A stretch of DNA of 64,000 bases from Nostoc sp. NMS2 (GTDB lineage Bacteria > Cyanobacteriota > Cyanobacteriia > Cyanobacteriales > Nostocaceae), in the NCBI RefSeq assembly GCF_017115105.1, contig NZ_JABXKH010000176.1, positions 38,362 through 102,361 on the forward strand, written 5' to 3'. The notes under the pieces are model-generated. The model had not been told where the DNA came from and searched no databases. It was given only the letters and a program-made list of their open reading frames with translations. The stretch's first letter is position 1. The number at the start of each line of letters is the position of its first letter. The position numbers were made by a program, and so were the translations under genes. Shown one piece after another: positions 1 to 7,188 of this stretch.

Positions 1-167
1 TGGGACAGTTGGGCATCTGTGCGGCGTTGTTCTGCTTCTGTGTTGTAAAGCTGTCGCCATTTTTGGGCACTTTCCCAAGCCGTATCGCGATCGCTCTGAA
101 GTCCCGCCATCTGCTCTCTAAGTACCTGGATTTCTGTCAACCACTCATGTGTAAAATCTTGATTCAT
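1..167 (-). CDS. Partial coiled-coil hypothetical protein (N-terminus only)
   Basis: Reading the minus strand from an ATG at 167 gives 55 uninterrupted codons that run off the left edge. The peptide starts MNQDFTHEWLTEIQVLREQM and is rich in Glu, Gln, Arg and Leu with heptad-like spacing, typical of a soluble coiled coil. No signal peptide or membrane segment is visible. Without the rest of the protein no function can be given. Confidence rests on the open frame and sensible composition. Confidence 0.55.
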   Translation of the reverse strand, partial: MNQDFTHEWLTEIQVLREQMAGLQSDRDTAWESAQKWRQLYNTEAEQRRTDAQLS

Positions 168-180
168 AAATTAAATAGTC

Positions 181-365
181 ATTTGTCATTTGTCATTTGT
201 CATTGGTTATGGGTTATTGGGCATTGGGCATTGGTTGTTTCTCCCCCCCCATCTCCCTATCTCCCTCATCCCCCGGTTGGTGAGCGAAGTCGAACCACAT
301 CTCCCTCATCTTCCCCTGCTCCTTGCCCCCTGCCCCCTGCTCCTCCTGCCCCCTGCCTCCCCTCT
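181..365. repeat. Heptamer repeat (TTTGTCA) followed by pyrimidine-rich low-complexity DNA
   Basis: Around 181-205 the heptamer TTTGTCA is repeated about three times. From 240 to 365 the sequence is built of variants of CTCCCCCTG and CATCTCCCT, with almost no purines. The same two types of filler recur between genes across the window. Several ORFs overlap it on both strands but their peptides are Pro/Ser/His low complexity and are not credible proteins. Confidence 0.8.
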
Positions 366-461
366 CCCCACTCGGTATTATTGCGGTAAAAAGATAAATG
401 CGATCGCTACGCAAAATTTGGCACAGTAGTTAAGAAACCTAACCAGTTTTAACTCTAAATT

Positions 462-1361
462 ATGCCAAAGCCTCGTTTTTTTCGCTTCTTTCGCCATCTC
501 AATTGGCGCACGCTCAAAAAAACTTTTGCTAGGACAATGGAAAGACGACTTTTGGGACTAGCCTCAGAAATCGCCTTCAATGCCATGTTATCGCTGTTTC
601 CAGCAATTCTTGCTCTGATTACAGCCATTGGCTTATTGGCAGAATCTTTGCAAGCTACCTTTAAACAACTAGCAGCCCAACTCAGTCAAGTCCTACCCGA
701 ACAAGCCTTGATTCTAATTCGTGATTTTGCAACCACAGAAATTACCAATTCTAGAAATAGTGGCTTATTTTCTCTGAGCTTTGTCTTAGCAATTTGGACT
801 GCTTCTGGGGCGGTTAGTACTGCAATGACAGCCCTCGACCAAATTCATCAAATTCCTTCAGAAAATATGCGCCCCTTTTGGAAAGCCAAGCTCGTCTCTT
901 TGGGATTAACAGTTGGTACTATGTTGCTTTTAGTGCTGGCTTCTTTCTTAGTGTTTACCAGCGATTGGCTTTTGGGAATGGTAGTGCGCGAAAATCGTTC
1001 CTTGATCGTCTTATTGCATCTTTGGCAGCTGTTGCGCTGGCCTTTAGCTTTGAGTATTGTTGCTGTCGCTTTTGGCTTTGTCTATCGCTATGGGCCAAGC
1101 CAGTGGAACTCAGGCACGCCAATGATGCCTGGAGCAATTTTGGCAGCTGTTTTCTGGGCAATGTTGTCTGCCCTATTTCGGCTTTATGTGGCGAATTTTG
1201 GCAATTATAATAAAGTATATGGTGCTGTAGGGGCTGTGATAGTTTTAATGCTCTGGCTGTCGATGAGCGCTGCTGTACTGTTAATCGGCGATCAGTTGAA
1301 CGTGACAGTCGGTGAAGATATGCGCCTCAAAGCGCAGTCACAATCTAACGAAAAATATTAA
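462..1361 (+). CDS. YihY/BrkB family inner-membrane protein
   Basis: The 299-residue protein has a basic N-terminus and about six hydrophobic segments (roughly residues 35-60, 95-118, 142-166, 185-205, 218-245 and 248-275). The YihY/UPF0761 signature is visible: a first segment with SEIAFNAMLSLFPAILAL, a second with FVLAIWTASGAVSTAM, and a late YNKVYGAVGAVIVLMLWL followed by a final segment ending in IGDQLN. Length is normal for the family. Members are integral membrane proteins of uncertain function; older names such as ribonuclease BN are misassignments. It is followed 87 bp later by the DUF4112 gene in the same direction, possibly one transcription unit. Confidence 0.9.
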   Translation: MPKPRFFRFFRHLNWRTLKKTFARTMERRLLGLASEIAFNAMLSLFPAILALITAIGLLAESLQATFKQLAAQLSQVLPEQALILIRDFATTEITNSRNSGLFSLSFVLAIWTASGAVSTAMTALDQIHQIPSENMRPFWKAKLVSLGLTVGTMLLLVLASFLVFTSDWLLGMVVRENRSLIVLLHLWQLLRWPLALSIVAVAFGFVYRYGPSQWNSGTPMMPGAILAAVFWAMLSALFRLYVANFGNYNKVYGAVGAVIVLMLWLSMSAAVLLIGDQLNVTVGEDMRLKAQSQSNEKY

Positions 1362-1448
1362 TTTGTAAATCCTTGAGAAAACTTTTGCAAAAGCTCTGTA
1401 GGGGAGTAGAATGTCTAACGATTCAATGCAAAATTAGCGATCGCCTTC

Positions 1449-1955
1449 ATGCCAGATTCTCCTCCTCGGTTTTCTATGATTGAACCTGATACTAAAGCAC
1501 CCACCTTGAAGCGCCTGCGTCAGTTAAGTCGGCTGCTAGATAATGTTATTACCATTCCTGGTACAAAGATTGGTTTTGGTCTAGATCCAATTTTAGGACT
1601 TATACCTATTGGTGGTGATTTTTTGGGAGTCATGTTTTCTAGCTACATCATCCTAGAAGCAGCGCGGCTGGGTGTCTCTAGAGCCACTTTAGGCAAAATG
1701 GTTGTAAATGTGATCGTTGATGGCTTGGTAGGCACTGTCCCCGTTTTGGGAGACTTTTTTGATTTTGCCTGGAGAGCTAACACTAATAATATCAAGCTAT
1801 TGGAGGAATACTTAAAGTTTCCCAGCGAGCAAAAGAGTGCAGACAGGTTGTTTATCATTGCCCTTTTGGTTGGATTGTTGCTGATCTCTATTCTTTTAGT
1901 AGCATTACCCGTGATCCTAATTAGAATGCTCTGGAACGCTTTAACTGGTGGTTAA
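1449..1955 (+). CDS. DUF4112 membrane protein
   Basis: This 168-residue protein shows the DUF4112 pattern: RLRQLSRLLDNVITIPGTKI, then two Gly-rich hydrophobic segments (GLDPILGLIPIGGDFLGV near 45-65 and VDGLVGTVPVLGDFFDFAWR near 95-115), and a C-terminal membrane helix (about 133-160). The repeated pattern P-x-GDF is the hallmark. The function of the family is unknown. The following hydrolase gene may overlap its end by 8 bases if its GTG start is used, which would suggest translational coupling. Confidence 0.88.
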   Translation: MPDSPPRFSMIEPDTKAPTLKRLRQLSRLLDNVITIPGTKIGFGLDPILGLIPIGGDFLGVMFSSYIILEAARLGVSRATLGKMVVNVIVDGLVGTVPVLGDFFDFAWRANTNNIKLLEEYLKFPSEQKSADRLFIIALLVGLLLISILLVALPVILIRMLWNALTGG

Positions 1956-1974
1956 ATTATTGATAGATAATGGA

Positions 1975-2922
1975 ATGAAAGATTGGTGGCAAGCTACTTT
2001 TCCCAAGGGGCGGCAAAGTTTAATTATTACTGATGCTAAAGGGTATCCTATACAAATTTCTTATGGCGAAAAAGGTAGAGGCAAACCGCTAATTCTATTA
2101 CATGGCATGGGTAGTTGGAGTTATAATTGGCGACACAGCGTCACAGCATTATCTAAATATTTTCGGGTAATTTGTTTTGATGCCAAAGGTTTTGGTTTTT
2201 CGGAAAAACCATTGTCTCGGAGAGAACACAACGGTCATCAAGTTATTGAGTTTCAAAGAATTATTCAGGCATTATGTGATGAACCCGCAGTGATTGTGGC
2301 TGAATCTCTGGGGGGATTAGTTGCCCTGGCTCTTGCTCAAGAAAATCCGCAGTTAATCGGGCAGCTTATAGTAGTAAACGTACCTGTTTTTGCCAAACGT
2401 CTACCCCATTGGTCTATGGGATTACTTGCCCAAACTCCTTTAGAAATCATCCAAGCAATTGACTGTTTACGTCTGCCATATTTGTTTGCACCTCTATTAA
2501 GAGAAATTATGGCAATAGAAAGACGTGGAGTATTATTTGATCCGTCAATTTTGACAAAAGAAGATGTCTATTGGATAACTTACCCGTTTATTGAATTTCC
2601 TGGTACGATTGTCAAAGTTGCCGAAGAGTTACAAATAGCAGCGCGAGAAATTGAGAATTTGCAAGCAAATAAGCCAAATATGCTTACCAAAATTCAAAAT
2701 AACCTCAGTGCAATTAAGTGTCCTACACTAGTTTTGTGGGGCGATCAAGATAGTTGGTTTCCTGCTACTCATGGTGAAAAATTACATCAGCATATCCCAA
2801 ATTCCAAATTAAAAATTTTGTCTAACTGCTATCATGACGCTTCAACTGGTGCTTCTAAAGAGTTGAATGCAGCGATTCTGGAATTTTTACGGGATGGTGA
2901 GACTGTATTAAATAATTCGTAA
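1975..2922 (+). CDS. Alpha/beta-hydrolase fold protein
   Basis: The fold is recognisable from LILLHGMGSWSYNWRH (oxyanion-hole HGxG), the nucleophile elbow AESLGGLVALA (Ser in SLGG), a late Asp in LWGDQDSWF, and a His in NCYHDAS near the C-terminus, completing a Ser-Asp-His triad. The protein is 315 residues from the ATG at 1975; a GTG at 1948 would give 324 and overlap the preceding stop. Neither start has a strong ribosome-binding site; ATG is preferred because the residues from MKDWWQATFPKG onward look like a normal N-terminus. The substrate is unknown. No signal peptide is seen, so it is probably cytoplasmic. Confidence 0.85.
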   Translation: MKDWWQATFPKGRQSLIITDAKGYPIQISYGEKGRGKPLILLHGMGSWSYNWRHSVTALSKYFRVICFDAKGFGFSEKPLSRREHNGHQVIEFQRIIQALCDEPAVIVAESLGGLVALALAQENPQLIGQLIVVNVPVFAKRLPHWSMGLLAQTPLEIIQAIDCLRLPYLFAPLLREIMAIERRGVLFDPSILTKEDVYWITYPFIEFPGTIVKVAEELQIAAREIENLQANKPNMLTKIQNNLSAIKCPTLVLWGDQDSWFPATHGEKLHQHIPNSKLKILSNCYHDASTGASKELNAAILEFLRDGETVLNNS

Positions 2923-3000
2923 TTCGTAATACTTCGGCTTACCTCGGCTTCGCTCGGCACAAGTCGCTCAGTACAAGTTCGTAATTCGTAATTAAGTAAT
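2909..3000. repeat. AATTCGT heptamer repeat and dispersed TCGGCTTCGCTCGG motif
   Basis: Immediately after the hydrolase stop the sequence AATTCGT is repeated at 2911-2930 and again at 2979-2995. They flank a short segment with CTTCGGCTTACCTCGGCTTC, which recurs in other intergenic stretches here (for example 5300-5365 and 14606-14632). This is short tandem repeat material typical of Nostocales intergenic DNA. Confidence 0.75.
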
Positions 3001-3074
3001 GCATTAGGGGATTTTAACCCTACCGCAAAACTTGTCGCGCAATATAAGCGAGGGACTTAGACCCCTCAAAAATG

Positions 3075-3740
3075 TTAAGGCCGCTTGATGGCTAAAGTAA
3101 GCCCATCGGCAATGGGGACAAGGGAAAGTGTTACCCGTTCATCATGATGTAACTTCTCATTGAGTGCCCGAATCGATTGGGTGCTTTCATCTTGATTTTC
3201 CGGGTCAGCAACTTCTCCTGACCATAAAACATTATCAATCGCAATCAATCCACCTGGACGCAACAATTGCAGCGATCGCTCATAATATCCATCATAATTT
3301 TCTTTATCAGCATCAATAAAAGCAAAATCAAATGTCCCGCCTTGGCCAGTTGCCAACAGATGATCTAAAGTCTCTAAACCTGGAGCCAATCGTAGATCGA
3401 TTTTATGGGCAACTCCGGCTTCTTGCCAATATCGGCGAGCGATCGCAGTAAATTCTTCGCTCACATCAGCAGCGATAATTTTACCATCATCAGGCAGTAC
3501 TAAGGCAACTGAGAGTGAGCTATAACCTGTAAATACACCAACTTCTAGAGTTTTCTTGGCTCCAATCAGCTGTACTAATAGGCTCATAAACTGCCCTTGT
3601 TCTGGTGAAATCTGCATTGTGCTTCTGGGATGGCTAGCAGTTTCTTGGCGCAACTTCAAAAGAATCTCTGGTTCCCGCAGTGAAACGGATAAAAGGTAAT
3701 TATAGACTTGCTCGTCAAGGCCTATAGACTGTTTTGGCAT
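3075..3740 (-). CDS. Class I SAM-dependent O-methyltransferase
   Basis: The 221-residue protein matches the small cation-dependent O-methyltransferase family (caffeoyl-CoA O-methyltransferase-like). SAM-binding motif I is KTLEVGVFTGYSSLSVAL (about residues 60-78), followed by an acidic residue in IIAADVSEE. The metal/substrate motif is DFAFIDADKENYDGYYE (about 140-155), and LLRPGGLIAIDNVLWSG follows. It transfers a methyl group from S-adenosylmethionine to a hydroxyl, usually of a catechol-like substrate; the real substrate is not evident. It is soluble and cytoplasmic and is monocistronic, convergent with the hydrolase gene. Confidence 0.93.
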   Translation of the reverse strand: MPKQSIGLDEQVYNYLLSVSLREPEILLKLRQETASHPRSTMQISPEQGQFMSLLVQLIGAKKTLEVGVFTGYSSLSVALVLPDDGKIIAADVSEEFTAIARRYWQEAGVAHKIDLRLAPGLETLDHLLATGQGGTFDFAFIDADKENYDGYYERSLQLLRPGGLIAIDNVLWSGEVADPENQDESTQSIRALNEKLHHDERVTLSLVPIADGLTLAIKRP

Positions 3741-4050
3741 AGTAGATGAGAGAATTGCAATAATCTACAGTTATACTATCGCCTAAAAGTGGTTTATCAA
3801 ACATCCGACAAGAGGACTTTTAAAAGTCTCCTTATCGGTATCAAAAGTTCTAGATCCCCCTAAATCCATGCCACTTGCTTCACTACAGCGCAACTCTTGG
3901 AGACGCTTCGCGTTAAGCGAAGCTATGCCGTTCGCGCAGCGTCTCGTAGAGAAGGCTTTACGCGCATCCTGCGGCGGGGGAGACCCCAAGACCGCAGTGG
4001 CTCCCCGATAAATTGGGGGACTTTAAGAAGTTTTCCCCCCTTTTTAAGGG

Positions 4051-4257
4051 CAGGGCTGTTTCGTTCCCTCTTAAACAGGATTTGTCAAGATAGTTAGCGA
4101 TAAAAATCATAAGTATGAGTAGCGACTGAATAGACTTTTAAGCACATAAACAACAGTGTAATTATCTGTTCTCTCGACACGCTCTTAGCAAAATAATCAA
4201 ATTTAAATTGCTAGAACTCTTGATTTTTAAAGCCTTTTAGGGAATGAATCGGCCCTG
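4051..4257. mobile_element. MITE A, copy 1 (207 bp, imperfect terminal inverted repeats)
   Basis: The element begins CAGGGCTGTTTCGTTCCCT and ends with the inverse of CAGGGCCGATTCATTCCCT, giving 16 of 19 matching terminal positions. A second copy of exactly the same length lies inverted at 36596-36802 and is nearly identical throughout, which fixes the boundaries. No transposase is encoded. The flanks CCCTTTTTAAGGG (4038-4050) and CCCTTAAAAAGGG (4258-4270) are exact reverse complements of each other, so it sits in a palindrome-like target. Confidence 0.85.
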
Positions 4258-4367
4258 CCCTTAAAAAGGGGGACTTTGAAAAGCTTTTGCCCCCCAATTT
4301 ATCGGGGGGTTGGGGGGATCAAAAGGCTGTGGGGCAACTCTCCAAGACTTGTGTGTAGACTGTAGCT

Positions 4368-4478
4368 CCCATATTTGGGATTCGGGGAGCTAGAATTTCA
4401 AAGTCCCTCTCCCAGATTTGGGAGAGGGATTTAGGGTGAGGGCGAAAACTACGGTTCTCAACTTAGATGAGGTTTATA
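4368..4478. repeat. 111 bp dispersed direct repeat, copy 1
   Basis: This segment, running from CCCATATTTGGGATTCGGGG to GATGAGGTTTATA, is repeated almost without change at 6185-6295. The internal sequence has two arms around CCTCTCCCAGATTTGGGAGA, which can form a hairpin. The constant 111 bp length suggests a defined mobile unit rather than chance similarity. No coding capacity is seen. Confidence 0.85.
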
Positions 4479-4584
4479 TATTTTGTTGAAGGAGGTAGGA
4501 CGAGCAAATCAGTAAGGGATTCGACCCCAACTGATTTTAAGCCACTGAACTTTCGTAAGAAAGCGGCAAGCTGACGCAACAGTA

Positions 4585-4963
4585 GGCATTGGTATCAACT
4601 TAACGTGAAACCCTCGCAATGGCGTTATATCAAGCCTACTCAATTACCAATTAAGTCGTCGGAACCCCACCCCGCTTTTGTCTAGCGACAAAATCTCCCC
4701 TCCCCGTTCACCTACCGTGTATACACAAGTCAGCAGACCTCTCCCCAAACCCCTCTCCGACGCGGAGAGGGGCTTTGAATCTTACTCCCCTTCCCTCGCA
4801 GGGAAGGGGCTGGGGGTTAGGTCTGGGAGCGCTTTGAGCAAAATAAGTCACTTGTGTGTACACGGTAGCCTTTTTAAGGGGGGTTGGGGGGATCAAAAGC
4901 TTATGGGGCAACTCTCAAAGACTTGTGTGTACACCGTAGCCCTGTGAACGGGGAGGGGATTAA
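4585..4963. mobile_element. Damaged copy of MITE B interrupted by other repeats
   Basis: 4585-4711 (from GGCATTGGTATCAACTTAAC through GCTTTTGTCTAGCGACAAAA to CCCCGTTCAC) and 4944-4963 (GTGAACGGGGAGGGGATTAA) correspond to the two sides of the element at 36447-36900. The terminal repeat is cut short on the left and missing on the right. Between them lies about 230 bp of unrelated DNA (4712-4943) bounded by copies of the ACTTGTGTGTACACCGTAG motif, inserted at the central CCCCGTTCAC palindrome. Confidence 0.7.
4712..4868. mobile_element. MITE C candidate (157 bp) with 19 bp terminal inverted repeats
   Basis: The left end CTACCGTGTATACACAAGT (4712-4730) and the inverse of the right end, CTACCGTGTACACACAAGT (4850-4868), match at 18 of 19 positions. 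Single copies of the same terminal motif stand at 4347-4365, 4921-4939 and 13174-13192, two of them preceded by GGGGCAACTCTC, so a related longer unit also exists. No transposase gene is present. Confidence 0.65.
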
Positions 4964-5366
4964 ATAATTCGTAATTCGTAATTCGTAATTCGTAATTAAG
5001 TTTTGTGACGGGGATTTAGACCCCGACCCAAAACGCGCTGTCTGTAGAGACAGGGGACTTAAACCCCCAAAGTTCGTTAAAAAACAGATAGAAGAATAGA
5101 AGCGATTTCCCCCTGTTTAACTTATTGTAGATATTGTTAGTCTGCAATCCTTGACTAAGAATTTTAGATTTTAGATTTTAGATTATTTCGGTTCATGCCC
5201 CACCCGAAGTTAAGTGAAACAAATCCTCTCATCCCAAATTGAAAATCATAATGCCCCGTACCGCAAGTGGCGCGGGGTCAATCCAAAATCGCAAACTTGT
5301 ACTGAGCGACTTGTGCCGAGCCTGTCCTGAGCGTAGCCGAAGGGCGAAGCCGAGGTAAGTCGAAGT

Positions 5367-5414
5367 ATTGGGAATTGGGAATTGGGAATTGGGAATTGGG
5401 AATTGGGAATTGGG
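5367..5414. repeat. AATTGGG heptamer tandem repeat
   Basis: About seven consecutive, essentially perfect copies of AATTGGG. It is followed by pyrimidine-rich CCCTGCTCC filler (5438-5465). Such heptamers are common between genes in heterocyst-forming cyanobacteria. Confidence 0.9.
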
Positions 5415-5582
5415 CTATTAATTTAGTTATTCTTTACTCCCCCTGCTCCCTGCTCCCTGCCCCCTTCTCTCTGTACAATGCCCAATGTCCCACCACATTG
5501 TAAAGACTTCATAAACAGATGTGATGTTTCCGTATATATTGTTCCCTTTGATTGCCTAATCCTAACTATTGGGTTTTTTCTT

Positions 5583-5987
5583 CTAAAAGGGTATCCGTAA
5601 CCAACGAATTACAGCATCGAATAAACGATCGCGCCATGAAGGTGTCCGCCAGTTTTTTCCGTGGTATTGTTCCACCAACTGGCGACCCAAGGGAGTGAGG
5701 CGAAAACTATCTGTAATCCCCTGTCCATCGACTTCTCGCCGCAATACACCCACTTGGATCAGCCAGCCCAAGGCGTTATCACAGGCTAATTCTGATAAAG
5801 GGCGTTTGGTATAGCCCTGTTTGAGTCCATTTTCCAGAGCGATCGCGGTTAATGATACACTCTGGTGTCCCATGACTTCAAATAAAGATACATTGAAGGG
5901 TGAACACACTAGCGATCGCTCGGCTCTTTCTACTGTGCTTTGAGGATAGACAAAAATATTTGGATTTTGGGAATCAGCAGCAGCCAT
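5583..5987 (-). CDS. Conserved-looking hypothetical protein, possible winged-helix region
   Basis: The 134-residue protein has a clear ATG start and normal composition. I do not recognise the family. Residues about 70-112 (LACDNALGWLIQVGVLRREV followed by SFRLTPLGRQLVEQY) have the helix / turn / two-strand / helix look of a winged-helix domain, so DNA binding is possible but unproven. The C-terminus WRDRLFDAVIRWLRIPF is amphipathic. It has HIP1 sites in frame, like native genes of the window, and lies alone between two repeat-rich spacers. Confidence 0.75.
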   Translation of the reverse strand: MAAADSQNPNIFVYPQSTVERAERSLVCSPFNVSLFEVMGHQSVSLTAIALENGLKQGYTKRPLSELACDNALGWLIQVGVLRREVDGQGITDSFRLTPLGRQLVEQYHGKNWRTPSWRDRLFDAVIRWLRIPF

Positions 5988-6654
5988 TGTGTAGGGGGAT
6001 AAATTTTCTTCTAAAAAAGATTAATTCAAAAATATATTTTTTCTTGTACTGTATACCTCATTTAACCAAAATTAGTTACTTAAAGTATAGGTTTGCTATT
6101 TTTTAGTAATTAAACCACGTCTATCTTGAAACCTGTAGTTCAACTCTAATGAATAAGGATTTGCCCTCATCCCCCAACCTATCCCCCATATCTGGGATTC
6201 GGGGAGCTAGAATTTCAAAGTCCCTCTCCCAGATATGGGAGAGGGATTTAGGGTGAGGGCGAAAACTACGGTTCTCAACTTAGATGAGGTTTATAATCTC
6301 TACCTTCTGTCTTCTGCCTCAAAACTCGTAGCTCTTTGTATTTCATCCAAAATAAAACTGCTGTAAATAGGTAGGCGCAACGTACTAAACTATTACTTTG
6401 ATCAATTATGAGTATATCGGTAACTGTGTGGTGTATATGTGAAGTATTAATGTGGATATAGGCCAATACGCTTAGGTTAGTGATATTTTGTCTAACCCAG
6501 ACCACTTGCTTGAATTGGAGAAAATTCAGACCTTGCAGACTCGCTAACGCTTTTAGTGGCTCCTCTTTTTAAGGAGGGTTAGGACGATTAAGCCTTAACT
6601 AGAATGTATTGGGATATAGACACATCACAATAACTTGAATTATAGGAAATACTG
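5988..6654. other. Intergenic region with one dispersed repeat copy
   Basis: It contains the second 111 bp repeat (6185-6295) and otherwise AT-rich DNA. A 76-codon minus-strand ORF (6275-6505) starts inside the repeat and has no protein-like features. No RNA gene is recognisable. Confidence 0.6.
6185..6295. repeat. 111 bp dispersed direct repeat, copy 2
   Basis: Same unit and orientation as 4368-4478, differing at a few positions only (for example CCCAGATATGGGAG instead of CCCAGATTTGGGAG). Both of those versions keep the central hairpin. Confidence 0.85.
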
Positions 6655-6840
6655 ATGGAACGTTCAAAATTAATTGCTATTCTTACAGGTGCGATTTCGA
6701 TTATTTTAGCGATCGCTTACCTGATCTTAGTCCAACTGCTGGACTACCGAGACATGAAACCCGCCCCCATCAGCCAATCTGACCAAGTGCCTGTGATTAT
6801 TTCTGTTTTTCGGCAGATTGACAAAATTACCGAACTGTAG
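6655..6840 (+). CDS. Small single-span membrane protein
   Basis: This 61-residue protein starts with ATG. It has a single hydrophobic helix (about residues 6-30, IAILTGAISIILAIAYLILV) followed by a polar tail ending in FRQIDKITEL. The frame contains a HIP1 site and ends just before a perfect hairpin. Proteins of this size and shape occur in other cyanobacteria, but I cannot name a family or function. It lies 348 bp upstream of ndhF in the same direction, yet the spacer and hairpin argue against one operon. Confidence 0.7.
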   Translation: MERSKLIAILTGAISIILAIAYLILVQLLDYRDMKPAPISQSDQVPVIISVFRQIDKITEL

Positions 6841-6860
6841 TCTATATTTTGCTGACTTTT

Positions 6861-6884
6861 AGAGACGCAATCAATTGCGTCTCT
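6861..6884 (+). terminator. Perfect 10 bp hairpin after the small membrane protein
   Basis: AGAGACGCAA, loop TCAA, TTGCGTCTCT: a ten-pair stem 20 bases after the stop codon. There is no T-run after it, so it could be a terminator or only one of the AGACGCGA-type palindromes that recur between genes (for example 11486-11579). Confidence 0.4.
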
Positions 6885-6921
6885 TGTGATTAATGTCAAT
6901 AAGTAAAAACTCATGCTCGCT

Positions 6922-6943
6922 ATTGATTAAAGCAACGATTGAT
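6922..6943. promoter_or_regulatory. Possible LysR-type (CO2-response) operator upstream of ndhF
   Basis: ATTGAT occurs twice in direct orientation, separated by ten bases. This resembles, with a one-base shift in the second half, the ATTGAT-N10-CATTGA arrangement described for the NdhR/CcmR regulator of CO2-uptake genes in Synechocystis. It lies about 245 bp upstream of the ndhF start. It is a weak, unaided pattern match; the rest of 6841-7188 is AT-rich with no other clear site. Confidence 0.25.
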
Positions 6944-7188
6944 TCATAGATAAAAAGTAATAGTTATTATTCATTAGTCAAATGGTCAATTATATAAGAT
7001 TTATTTAGAGTATTTATCTCAGATTTGTTTCAATAAAGTAATTCCATTTTTACAGATATAACGGTAAGCTGTTTTAACAAGATTAAATAAAAATAAATTT
7101 GCCTGATTTGCGATAGCTGGGTTTACAGGGATCAACGCGAGTTGAACTAAAACCCCAGATTTTTGATGAAAACTATAGAGGTGGGTTG

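Larger units (their letters stand above)
3741..5582. repeat. Repeat hub: 1.8 kb intergenic region of small elements and dispersed repeats
   Basis: No credible protein gene is present. The stretch holds a complete 207 bp inverted-repeat element (4051-4257), half of a 111 bp direct-repeat pair (4368-4478), a damaged copy of a larger element (4585-4963) interrupted by other insertions, at least four copies of an ACTTGTGTGTACACCGTAG motif, palindromes built on GCGTTAAGCGAAGC and GCAGCGTCTCG (3897-3960), AATTCGT and AATTGGG heptamers, and a TTTTAGA tandem run (5160-5185). ORFs here run through these repeats and are shadows. Confidence 0.85.

Noticed and set aside
4678..4947. 89-codon ORF and its opposite-strand partner
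   Set aside because: Both run through repeat elements of the 3.7-5.6 kb hub.
6275..6505. 76-codon minus-strand ORF
   Set aside because: Begins in the 111 bp repeat and has no ribosome-binding site or protein-like pattern.
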